Shown here in pieces: positions 1 through 7,610 of a stretch of DNA of 36,338 nucleotides. The stretch's first letter is position 1, and each line of letters opens with the position of its first letter. The notes under the pieces are model-generated. The model saw only the letters and a program-made list of their open reading frames with translations, was not told the origin of the DNA and ran no database searches. The stretch covers positions 1 through 36,338 of the forward strand of contig JAJDDV010000054.1 in NCBI GenBank assembly GCA_029260135.1, read 5' to 3'. This DNA comes from Phycisphaerae bacterium (GTDB taxonomy: Bacteria > Planctomycetota > Phycisphaerae > UBA1845). The position numbers were made by a program, and so were the translations under genes.

Positions 1-34
1 TCATCAGGCTGCGCTCTCGCGCGTCGGATCGACG

Positions 35-50
35 CCGTTCGTCCGAACGG
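35..50. repeat. Short perfect inverted repeat near the left edge
   Basis: CCGTTCG and CGAACGG are separated by 2 nt; read as RNA this is a 6-bp stem with a GTCC loop, followed by TTCTC. It could be the terminator of a gene ending outside the window or an operator. The rest of 1-229 shows no convincing gene or promoter. Confidence 0.3.
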
Positions 51-229
51 TTCTCAGCCACCGATATACGGACGGAACATTGAGATCTGTCGGCCGGATG
101 TGTCATTTCAGAGAAGTCCGCTGCGATGGGACGTTGACCGGTTGCCGTCGCGGTCTCCATATCATACGTCTTAGGTAGAGGAATTGCGCGTTCCCCGGGG
201 TCCGGACTTCGGCAGGGGGGCGCTGGGAG

Positions 230-2446
230 ATGGGTGCGGAAACTCCGCGGTCTCAGTGCGGAGCGGATGCGTTGCCGGCCATGAAAAGCGTCTATCGACA
301 ACTCGTGATTTGTTGCGGCTTTCTCGTTTGCCTGTCGGGTCTGTCCGCCGTTTTGGGTGGCGGTGCGCGCCTGCGTGAAGACGGTGTCGCGACACGCGGG
401 GCGGATGGCGGTAGTGCTGCGACGCAGGGGACAGAGGCCGCTGCCGAAACGGAGGGCTCGAGTGAATTCGCCGCGGCGCGCGCCTTCTTGTCACGATGGG
501 GCTGGGCGGCGAGCTGGGGCGGTGCGGTCTTACTCTGTGTCTATCTGGGCGTGCTGGCTCGTCGGCTCGGTCGAGATATGTCGCTGTTGCGCGAGGGCGT
601 TTCGCGTTTGGATCATCGAAACGCAGACATCGAGCTTCAAAGTTTCACCTTCGAGGAGCTTCGACAGTGTGCGGATGATCTTGCGAGTATCGGTACGCAG
701 ATTCAGGCGGAGCAAGGTCGTCTGACGAAGCACGCATCGCACGATCCACTGACGGGGTTGCCCAACCGCCGTGCGATGGAGAATGTCCTGGCCAAGGAGG
801 TGGCGGCGGCGAAGCGATCGGGTTGGCCGATTTCGGTGGTGATGGCGGACCTCGATCATTTCAAATCGTTCAACGACACCTACGGTCACCAGGCGGGGGA
901 CGCTGTGTTGATCCGCGCGGCGGGCCGGATGGCGAGTATGGTTCGAGAGATGGATACCGTCGCGCGATTTGGCGGCGAGGAGTTTGCGGTCATTCTTCCG
1001 AACGCCTCCCTGTCGCAGGCGGCGGAGATCGCGGAGCAGCTTCGTGATGCGTTGCGCTGTGATCCGATGGTGGTCGATAATGAGACCCTTCGGATCAGCG
1101 CGAGTTTCGGTGTGGCCGAGCTGCAGGCTTGTGGAGCCGCCAGCCCGGAGGCGTTGATCAAGAGGGCGGACCTTGCCCTGTATGAGGCGAAGGAGGCCGG
1201 CCGGGATACGGTGGTTTCGGCGTCTCAGGCACCGCGCGGCGAAGATTCGAAGGAGAGCGGTGACTGCGTGGAGCCGGCGGCGTGCGAATCGCCGGGACGT
1301 CGGCCGGAGCACATCACTGAAACGAGCATCGACGCCGACACGATGGCGCTGATGGGGTCGACGTATTCGATGCTGCGGTTGATTCCGGATCGACATCGCG
1401 TGGCGCACGACATGATCCAGCAGATGGTGGCGATTCTCGAGTGCCGCGACGCTGCGTTGTATGTGAGTGAAGGCGGGGAGGATCACCTGGTTCGTGTGGC
1501 GGCGGTCGGTGCGTGCGACGACGATGTCGATGGTTCGCGGGTCGCGGATCCGGAGTTGACGTCGTGGTTCACGACGATGCGGTCTACCGAATGCGGGTGT
1601 ACGGAGCGGTCGGTGGATCTCTACGACATCGGGGTCCGTGACGAAGAGACCGGACATCGCATGGTCCGCATCCCGCTGGTCGTGGGAGATGAATGGGTGG
1701 GCGTTCTGGTGGTGCAGGACGCGCCGCCGGCACGGATGATTACGCACCATCACCATTCGCTGCTTTCGGCCGTCGTGTTGATCGGTGGTTCGGCGCTGAG
1801 AGTCTGTGACGGGTACTCGTCGCAGGAGCGGCACTGGATCGGTCTGACGGACATGTTGTGCCAGATGGCTCAGCGGGAGAACAGCTACAAGCGTGATCAC
1901 GCGGAGCGGGTGAGCATGCTGTCGGTCCAGATTGCCCAGAGCCTGGGGCAGAGCAGCACCGAGGCGCTTCGAACGCTGCGCCTGGCGGCGATGCTACACG
2001 ACTTGGGGGAGACGGCGGTCCCGAAGCGCATTCGCGAGAAGAAGGGCAAGCTGCGGATGTCGGAGCGGGCGCAGCTTCAGCAGCATCCGCGGTTGGGCGC
2101 GCAGATGGTGTCCGGCTTGTCGAGCATGAGTTCGTTGGGGCGGCTCATTCGTCACCATCACGAGCACCACGACGGAAGCGGGTATCCGGATGGCCTGACA
2201 GGTGACGAGATTCCCTGGGAGAGCCGGGTGATTGCAGTGGCGTCGGCGTATGTGGCCATGACGTCAGAGCGGCCGTATCGGGCGAAAATGCCGGAGTCGG
2301 TGGCGATGTCGCGCTTGCTGTCGTCGGCGGGGACGCAATTCGATCCGGAAGTAGTCGACGCGTTCATGACCTGTCAGGAGAACGAGTCGCTGGCTGCGAA
2401 TCTTCGCGAGTGTGCCAAGGCGACCGGCGCGCCGGCGTTGACCTGA
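230..2446 (+). CDS. Membrane GGDEF / GAF-like / HD-GYP protein with a degenerate HD-GYP domain
   Basis: 738 aa. Two hydrophobic segments (about 22-44 and 97-112) enclose a short extracytoplasmic loop. A GGDEF domain follows (about 170-330) with an intact GGEEF signature at 248-252 and an RxxD inhibitory site (R239, D242), so it should be an active, product-inhibited diguanylate cyclase making c-di-GMP. Residues about 375-525 look like a GAF-type sensor. The C-terminal HD-GYP domain keeps H590-D591 and HHEHHDGSGYP (642-653). However, the usual HDxGK Lys is Glu594, and the Asp in the usual VADxxDA motif is Ser672, with Val675 replacing the second Asp. Phosphodiesterase activity is therefore doubtful. 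An ATG at 281 is an alternative start; 230 was preferred because only it has a purine-rich stretch nearby. No operon partner is apparent. Confidence 0.88.
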   Translation: MGAETPRSQCGADALPAMKSVYRQLVICCGFLVCLSGLSAVLGGGARLREDGVATRGADGGSAATQGTEAAAETEGSSEFAAARAFLSRWGWAASWGGAVLLCVYLGVLARRLGRDMSLLREGVSRLDHRNADIELQSFTFEELRQCADDLASIGTQIQAEQGRLTKHASHDPLTGLPNRRAMENVLAKEVAAAKRSGWPISVVMADLDHFKSFNDTYGHQAGDAVLIRAAGRMASMVREMDTVARFGGEEFAVILPNASLSQAAEIAEQLRDALRCDPMVVDNETLRISASFGVAELQACGAASPEALIKRADLALYEAKEAGRDTVVSASQAPRGEDSKESGDCVEPAACESPGRRPEHITETSIDADTMALMGSTYSMLRLIPDRHRVAHDMIQQMVAILECRDAALYVSEGGEDHLVRVAAVGACDDDVDGSRVADPELTSWFTTMRSTECGCTERSVDLYDIGVRDEETGHRMVRIPLVVGDEWVGVLVVQDAPPARMITHHHHSLLSAVVLIGGSALRVCDGYSSQERHWIGLTDMLCQMAQRENSYKRDHAERVSMLSVQIAQSLGQSSTEALRTLRLAAMLHDLGETAVPKRIREKKGKLRMSERAQLQQHPRLGAQMVSGLSSMSSLGRLIRHHHEHHDGSGYPDGLTGDEIPWESRVIAVASAYVAMTSERPYRAKMPESVAMSRLLSSAGTQFDPEVVDAFMTCQENESLAANLRECAKATGAPALT

Positions 2447-2501
2447 GACGCAAACCACCTCACGCCCGAATCGCTTTCCTCGAGGCGACGAGTCGGCCAG
2501 A

Positions 2502-2749
2502 ATGCGGGTTGTCTGGGTTCTGGTGGCCTTGAGCGCGGTTTCGGTGAGAGGACCTTTCATCCTCGCTGTGGGACTTCTGCTTCCGGTGCTTGGCGCGTGC
2601 GCGCCGAACCGGCCGGGCAAGGATTCCCCGCGGCGCAGGTTCACGCCTTCTACAATCCCCGGTATGGAAACCCGGCGACCGACGGGCAGTGGCGACACTG
2701 GAATCACGAAGTGCCGCTTCGCGACGGCGTCGGCGAGCGGTTCACATAG
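2502..2749 (+). pseudogene. Relic of a GH99-like (endo-alpha-mannosidase family) lipoprotein
   Basis: Frame 1 from ATG 2502 encodes a hydrophobic leader ending in a lipobox-like VLGAC (Cys at about 2598-2600), then loses sense. Shifted to the frame starting at 2633, the sequence reads VHAFYNPRYGNP followed by TDGQWRHWNHEVP, which strongly resembles the N-terminal signature of glycoside hydrolase family 99 (FYYxWYGNP...DGxxxHWNH). That frame stops at TAG 2747-2749 after about 35 residues, and no further GH99 motif was found downstream. The likely history is a secreted GH99 lipoprotein broken by a frameshift near 2620-2632 and truncated. The usual Tyr-x-Trp is also changed to Asn-Pro-Arg. A sequencing error could explain the shift but not the early stop and missing catalytic domain. 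Confidence 0.5.
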
Positions 2750-3201
2750 ACGTCTTGCGCGGCGGGCGGGGGGATGCCACTGGCGGCTCGTCTGCCAGTG
2801 CGTTACACGCCTGGTCCGCGGGATGTACGCCGGTCAACCTGGTAGGGGCCGCTGCGAGCGTGGGAAGAAATCAGAAACGAATCTTTGGAGATCGCGGCTA
2901 CGGATCCAATTCGTTGGTCTTGCATCTTGACAGGCTTCTCCGAGTGTTCCCTGCGAGATAGATTCCGAGACTCTGTGCGGACCAAAACTCCATCTGCGCG
3001 ACCTCTTCAGCAAACGTGTCTAGGCGGCATGCGGTGAATGGCGCTGCATGGCACCCACGGCCTCGATTCGCGTCGGCGGCGCACCGCCATCCCGCTCCGT
3101 GCGGCCAGCCGACCGGTTATCGGATGCCGCGCACGCAGAAGATGGCGCATCGGCGTGAACGTGGTAATCTGGAGGCAGGACTGTGGAGAGCGATCGATCG
3201 C
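2750..3201. other. Gene-free stretch upstream of the sigma factor
   Basis: All three forward frames are either closed or give Arg-rich, low-complexity translations without recognisable motifs. It may hold decayed remains of the upstream GH99-like gene and the promoter of the sigma-kinase pair. No well-spaced promoter could be identified: a TTGACA at 2927-2932 has no matching -10 box. Confidence 0.4.
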
Positions 3202-3792
3202 ATGGATACGTACGCGACAACACACGCAACGCTGCTGATTCGCCTGCGAGACGGGGCGGACGCCGCGGCGTGGCAGGAGTTCCACGATCGCTACGGCGCG
3301 CTGGTTCGCGGATTCTCGCGGCGGCGCGGCCTGCAGTCGGCGGACTGCGACGATGTCGTTCAAGATGTCTTGCTCTCGATGAGCAAGGCCATGCCGGCGT
3401 TTCGATACGATCCGAGCAAAGGAAAGTTCCGCTCCTACCTCAAGACGGTCACGCTGCACGCCATTTTCAAAAAAAGCCATCAGAAACGAGGCGAAGCCAC
3501 GCTAGAACGGATAGAGGAGGCGACTCGCTTTGCCGACGGCGACGCCGAAGTGGAGGAGGTCTGGGAACACCAGTGGCGGCAATACCACCTGCGCATGGCG
3601 ATGCGCGTGATCGATGCGGAATTCGGTGAGACGAATCGCAAGGCGTTTCGGCGTTACGCCGTCGAGGGCGGAGACGCGCGACAGACGGCGGAGGAACTGG
3701 GGATGAGTCTCGATCAGGTGTACCAGGCCAAGTCTCGCATCACAAAGCGGCTTGGCCAGTTGATCGATCGCCAGGTGCAGGAAGAAGGATAA
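3202..3792 (+). CDS. ECF-type RNA polymerase sigma factor (kinase-associated type)
   Basis: 196 aa from ATG 3202; the frame stays open further upstream, but MDTYATTHATLLIRLRDG is the family-typical N-terminus and a GGAG lies about 13 nt before it. Sigma-2 spans about 10-90 (DDVVQDVLLSM at 50-60; KFRSYLKTVTLHAIF at 75-89, the -10 reading helix). Sigma-4 lies at about 140-190, with an HTH at 148-184. It should direct RNA polymerase to a dedicated promoter set. No anti-sigma factor is adjacent; instead a Ser/Thr kinase starts 18 nt downstream, the usual planctomycete arrangement in which the kinase is thought to control the sigma factor by phosphorylation. That regulatory link is inferred here. 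Confidence 0.88.
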   Translation: MDTYATTHATLLIRLRDGADAAAWQEFHDRYGALVRGFSRRRGLQSADCDDVVQDVLLSMSKAMPAFRYDPSKGKFRSYLKTVTLHAIFKKSHQKRGEATLERIEEATRFADGDAEVEEVWEHQWRQYHLRMAMRVIDAEFGETNRKAFRRYAVEGGDARQTAEELGMSLDQVYQAKSRITKRLGQLIDRQVQEEG

Positions 3793-3810
3793 CACGCGGC
3801 CGGAAGCGAC

Positions 3811-6800
3811 ATGGCAACCTCATCCAGTTGGTTTCATGACGAAGAGCAGTTGCTGCGTGAGCTTCAGGACGGCGACTGGGAATCCGGTGCGGTGTCGACG
3901 GGGGCACCGGCTGCGGATGACGGTGAACCTCCAAGGTTCCCGGAGCGGATCGGGCGATATGCAGTCACGCGTGTGATCGCGTCGGGCGGCATGGGAACCG
4001 TCTACGAGGCAATTCAGGAGCAGCCGCACCGAAGCGTGGCCGTCAAGGTTCTCAGGCACGGAGTGGCATCGCGTTCGGCGATGCGCCGTTTCGCGTACGA
4101 ATCCGAAGTGCTGGCGAAGCTTCGACATCCGGGCATCGCACAGGTCTACGAATCGGGGACGCATGACGACGGAACGGGTGTCGTTCCATTCTTCGCGATG
4201 GAGTTCGTCCCGGATGCGAAACCGATCACCGCTTACGCGCGCGAGAAACAGCTTTCGACCCGGGATCGTCTGGAGCTCTTCACGCGCGTGTGTGAGGCTG
4301 TCCATCACGGTCACCTGAAGGGCGTCATTCACCGCGATCTCAAGCCCAGCAACATCCTTGTCGACGGTGACGGCCAGGTAAAAGTGATCGACTTCGGCGT
4401 CGCGCGCGGGACGGACTGCGATGTGGCGATGACGACGCTGCGAACGGGGCTTGGGCGTCTTGTCGGCACGCTGCAATACATGAGCCCGGAGCAGTGTACG
4501 GCCGATCCGGATGACCTCGACACGCGCTGCGACGTATATTCGCTCGGCGTCGTACTCTTCGAAGTGCTGTCCGGGCAGTTGCCGTACGACGTGGGCAAAC
4601 GTCCGGTGTTAGAGAGCACGCGTGTGATCCGCGAGCAGCAGCCGTCGCGCCTGAGTGCGGTCGTCGCGGCGCTGAAGGGTGACATCGAGACGATTGTCGT
4701 CAAAGCCCTCGAGAAGGAGCCGCAGCGCCGTTACTCGTCGGCGGCTGAGTTGGCCGGGGATATCCAGCGGTTCCTACGAGGGGAAGCGATCCTCGCCCGC
4801 GCGCCGAGTCTGGCCTACCAGGTTCGAGTCTTTGCCCGACGGAACAGGATGGCGTTCGGGGCGATGGCGACGCTCATGGTTGTGCTGGTGGCTGGGATTA
4901 CGATCAGCGCGTGGCAGGCGTTGCGTGCGACGCGTGCAGAGAGGCTGGCGGAACAGCGTCTGGTCGACGCAGAGCGGCAGGCGAGTATTGCCGAGGCGGT
5001 CAATGCATTTCTGAATGATGATCTTCTCGCGTCCGTCGATCCATCCAGGACGCCGGATCGTGAGATCACCATGCGAGAAGTGCTTGACGCGGCCTCGGAG
5101 CGCATCGCCGGCGAGTTTGTTGGCGAGCCGCTCGTTGAAGCTTCCATCCGCGCGACGATCGGTCGAACCTACTTGACTCTTGGAGATCTCGAAGCGGCCC
5201 AGCCGCATTTGACGGCAGCGGAGGCGATCCACGCCAAGCGGCTGGGCGATGACGACGTGGTGACGCTGCGGACGCGGACCCAACTCGGCAAGCTGCTCAG
5301 CGCTCGAGGCCGGTTCCCCGCGTCGGAGGCGCTGCTTCGGACTACGGTGCGGCGTCAGCGCCGGATTCTTGGCGACGTACATCCCGACACGGTTGCTGCG
5401 ATCAATCTTCTGGGGCACGTCCTGACGCAGCAAGGCAATTATCGAGCGGCGGAGCCGTTGCTCCGCGAGGCGCTGAAGACCGAACCGACGTTCGCGACGC
5501 TGAACAACCTTGCCAACGTGCTAGGCCGCAGGGGAAAGTACGTTAAGGCGGAATCGTACTATCGGCAGACGCTGGCGTTGCAGGAGCCCGTTCTGGGCAC
5601 CGAGCATCCGGATACGCTGCAAGTCATGAACAACCTCGGCATCGCGTTGTGGTTTCAGTCGAGAAACCAAGAGGCCGAGGAGGTCTTCAGGCAGACACTC
5701 GAGATCGAACGCCGTGTGCTGGGCGATGAACATCCCGAGACACTCAAGACAATGGGCAACCTCGGTTTGATTCTCCGAAATCAATGTCATTATGCAGAAT
5801 CGGAGGAGGTGTTCGTCGATCTGCTCGAGGTACAGCGCCGCGTTCTGGGCGAGGACCATCGCGATGCCCTCGCGACAATGTCGAATCTCAGCGCGGTTCT
5901 TCTCGACGAAGGAAAGTACGCCGAGGCGGAGTTGTTCTGTCGCGATACGCTGGAGCGACAACGACGCGTGCTAGGGGGCGATCATCCCGACGCGCTTGCG
6001 ACGATGCACAATCTCGTGAATCTCTTGCGAGCACACGGGCGCATTTGTGAGGTCGAACCGCTGATCGAAGTGCTTCTTGATCATCGGCGCGCGGCGGCTG
6101 AGCGAAGAGACGCCGGCCCCCGCGAACTCAACGACTACGCGTGGTTGCTGCTGACTTGTCATCCGCCATCGAATCGAGACGTGGCCGGTGGACTGGCGGT
6201 GATTCAGAAGGCGATCAAGCGGAGCGGCGGCAAGAACCTGCGGAGTCAGTTTCTCCTGGCGATCGGTCGGCTGGTGTCGGATGATCCGTCCGCGGCGTGC
6301 GAAGTCTTCAAAGAGGCGATGGCTTCGCTCTCGCCGGATGAGTCGTGGATTCGCACGCAGCTCGAGACGGGGCTGGTCTTTGCGCTGGGCCGAAACGGCC
6401 TTGAAGAAGATGCGGCGGGTTTGCGGGAGCAGATTCGGTTACGCGTATCTCAGTCCCATGGTGAGCGTCAGGCCGAGCTTGTGGAGCGGATGACCTCTAT
6501 GGCGCTAATGCTGCTCGAACGGGGCGACTACGACTTGTTCGGCGGATTCTGCGGCGCGGTGGCGCAGGCACGCCGTGGGATCGTTCCGCAGGACGGGTCC
6601 GGCGCCGCGCATCTGATCGTGGCGTTTGCCGTTTCGCTCGTACACGAAGGGCGGTTCGGCGAGGCGGAACCGTTGCTGCGAGCGTGCGTGGAGATTCGCA
6701 AGCTCGCGCACGACGAAGGCGACTGGCGCATCGCCGACGTTCAGCGTGTCCTCGGCGCGTCGTTAACGGGGTCGAAGCGATACCCTCAGGCGGAACCTCT

Positions 6801-6972
6801 GCTGCGTGATGCGTACGTTCAACTTCGCGACGGTCCGACCGCCCCATCTGATTCCGTCCGACAGACCATCGAGCATTTGATCGCACTGTACGATGCGTTG
6901 GGGGACCCGACTGAGGCGACGGTGTGGCGGGAACTCCTGGCGAAGCATCCGTCCGACTCAACCGGCGACTGA
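3811..6972 (+). CDS. Membrane Ser/Thr protein kinase with tetratricopeptide repeats
   Basis: 1053 aa. A PknB-type kinase domain covers about 48-325: glycine loop ASGGMGTVY (57-65, first Gly replaced by Ala), catalytic Lys79, HRD 174-176 in IHRDLKPSN, DFG 194-196, and SPE 225-227. All catalytic residues are present. A single transmembrane helix lies at about 347-369. Residues 440-760 hold about seven TPR units with the 42-residue spacing of the kinesin-light-chain/TPR_12 type (repeated RVLGDEHPETL-like linkers). A further TPR-like region lies at about 900-1030. The likely topology is a cytoplasmic kinase and an external TPR protein-binding domain. With the ECF gene 18 nt upstream it probably forms a signal-transduction operon; the signal and substrates are unknown. 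Confidence 0.9.
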   Translation: MATSSSWFHDEEQLLRELQDGDWESGAVSTGAPAADDGEPPRFPERIGRYAVTRVIASGGMGTVYEAIQEQPHRSVAVKVLRHGVASRSAMRRFAYESEVLAKLRHPGIAQVYESGTHDDGTGVVPFFAMEFVPDAKPITAYAREKQLSTRDRLELFTRVCEAVHHGHLKGVIHRDLKPSNILVDGDGQVKVIDFGVARGTDCDVAMTTLRTGLGRLVGTLQYMSPEQCTADPDDLDTRCDVYSLGVVLFEVLSGQLPYDVGKRPVLESTRVIREQQPSRLSAVVAALKGDIETIVVKALEKEPQRRYSSAAELAGDIQRFLRGEAILARAPSLAYQVRVFARRNRMAFGAMATLMVVLVAGITISAWQALRATRAERLAEQRLVDAERQASIAEAVNAFLNDDLLASVDPSRTPDREITMREVLDAASERIAGEFVGEPLVEASIRATIGRTYLTLGDLEAAQPHLTAAEAIHAKRLGDDDVVTLRTRTQLGKLLSARGRFPASEALLRTTVRRQRRILGDVHPDTVAAINLLGHVLTQQGNYRAAEPLLREALKTEPTFATLNNLANVLGRRGKYVKAESYYRQTLALQEPVLGTEHPDTLQVMNNLGIALWFQSRNQEAEEVFRQTLEIERRVLGDEHPETLKTMGNLGLILRNQCHYAESEEVFVDLLEVQRRVLGEDHRDALATMSNLSAVLLDEGKYAEAELFCRDTLERQRRVLGGDHPDALATMHNLVNLLRAHGRICEVEPLIEVLLDHRRAAAERRDAGPRELNDYAWLLLTCHPPSNRDVAGGLAVIQKAIKRSGGKNLRSQFLLAIGRLVSDDPSAACEVFKEAMASLSPDESWIRTQLETGLVFALGRNGLEEDAAGLREQIRLRVSQSHGERQAELVERMTSMALMLLERGDYDLFGGFCGAVAQARRGIVPQDGSGAAHLIVAFAVSLVHEGRFGEAEPLLRACVEIRKLAHDEGDWRIADVQRVLGASLTGSKRYPQAEPLLRDAYVQLRDGPTAPSDSVRQTIEHLIALYDALGDPTEATVWRELLAKHPSDSTGD

Positions 6973-7139
6973 AGCAACACCCGGCAGCCCGTTTCTCCAA
7001 CCAAAGTGATTCCCGTTCCATAGAACGCCAGGATTTTCTGTCAGATCGCCAAGCCTGCGCGATAGGTCCCCACGTACCGGTATGCCCGGTGACACTTGTT
7101 GGATCGGTTCATCGACACGGACATTCGCGGAAGACAGTC

Positions 7140-7577
7140 ATGACACGACTCTCGGTCGGCATTGCGTTGTTCTCGACAGCCGGGATGGTGATCGCCGCCA
7201 CGGCCCTCGATCACCGTGACACAAACGCTCGCACCGTCGAATACGAACTGGGCTGGGGCGGTGTCGGCGGCGGCGGCGCTGTGCTTTGCGAAGGCGGCGA
7301 CTTCAGCCTCTCCGGCACCGTTGGCCGTCCGAGTGACGTCGTGTTGACCGGCGACACGTACACCGTGAGCGGCGGTTTCTCCGTTCCGGCGCCGCCCGGT
7401 GACTGCAACACCGACGGAGGCGTCGACCTTACCGATTTCGACCCGTTTGAGGAGTGCCTTATAGGCCCGCTCGGCGGGGCGCTGCCTTCAGACTGTGGCT
7501 GTTTCGATGTCGATCTGAACGACGCCATCGATCTGAGAGACTTTGGCCGTCTCCAAAGAAGATTCGGCGGTTCCTGA
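7140..7577 (+). CDS. Small secreted dockerin-like EF-hand protein
   Basis: 145 aa from ATG 7140, the first start giving a clean signal peptide (about 1-20). The middle (40-82) is Gly-rich, with GDFSLSGTVGRP and GDTYTVSGGFSVP, a paired motif common in planctomycete exported proteins. The C-terminus has two Asp/Asn-rich loops, GDCNTDGGVDLTDF (87-100) and DVDLNDAIDLRDF (123-135), resembling the calcium-binding pair of type I dockerins. A cellulosomal role is not implied, because no cohesin gene is visible; such modules may serve surface assembly. It lies 167 nt after the kinase gene and 33 nt before the fibre-like gene, probably co-transcribed with the latter. Confidence 0.8.
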   Translation: MTRLSVGIALFSTAGMVIAATALDHRDTNARTVEYELGWGGVGGGGAVLCEGGDFSLSGTVGRPSDVVLTGDTYTVSGGFSVPAPPGDCNTDGGVDLTDFDPFEECLIGPLGGALPSDCGCFDVDLNDAIDLRDFGRLQRRFGGS

Positions 7578-7610
7578 GTGCGTCCGCCGCGACGGCAAAG
7601 GAGAAAAGCG

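Noticed and set aside
4..102. Minus-strand frame at the left edge with a helix-turn-helix-like stretch (NVPSVYRWLR)
   Set aside because: Only 32 codons, no start codon, and a TGA just upstream; it may be a relic of a small planctomycete DNA-binding protein but is too short to support.
80..108. TTGAGA with a possible -10 before the GGDEF gene
   Set aside because: At 17-nt spacing the -10 would be TCATTT, matching consensus at only two positions.
1..176. Plus-strand frame open from the left edge to TAG at 174-176
   Set aside because: 58 codons with no motif or codon-use signal; a gene tail entering from the left cannot be shown.
530..1900. Long open frame antisense to the GGDEF/HD-GYP gene
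   Set aside because: Arg/His-rich translation typical of a shadow frame; the sense gene is certain.
2927..2932. TTGACA as a -35 box for the sigma factor gene
   Set aside because: No acceptable -10 hexamer lies 15-19 nt downstream.
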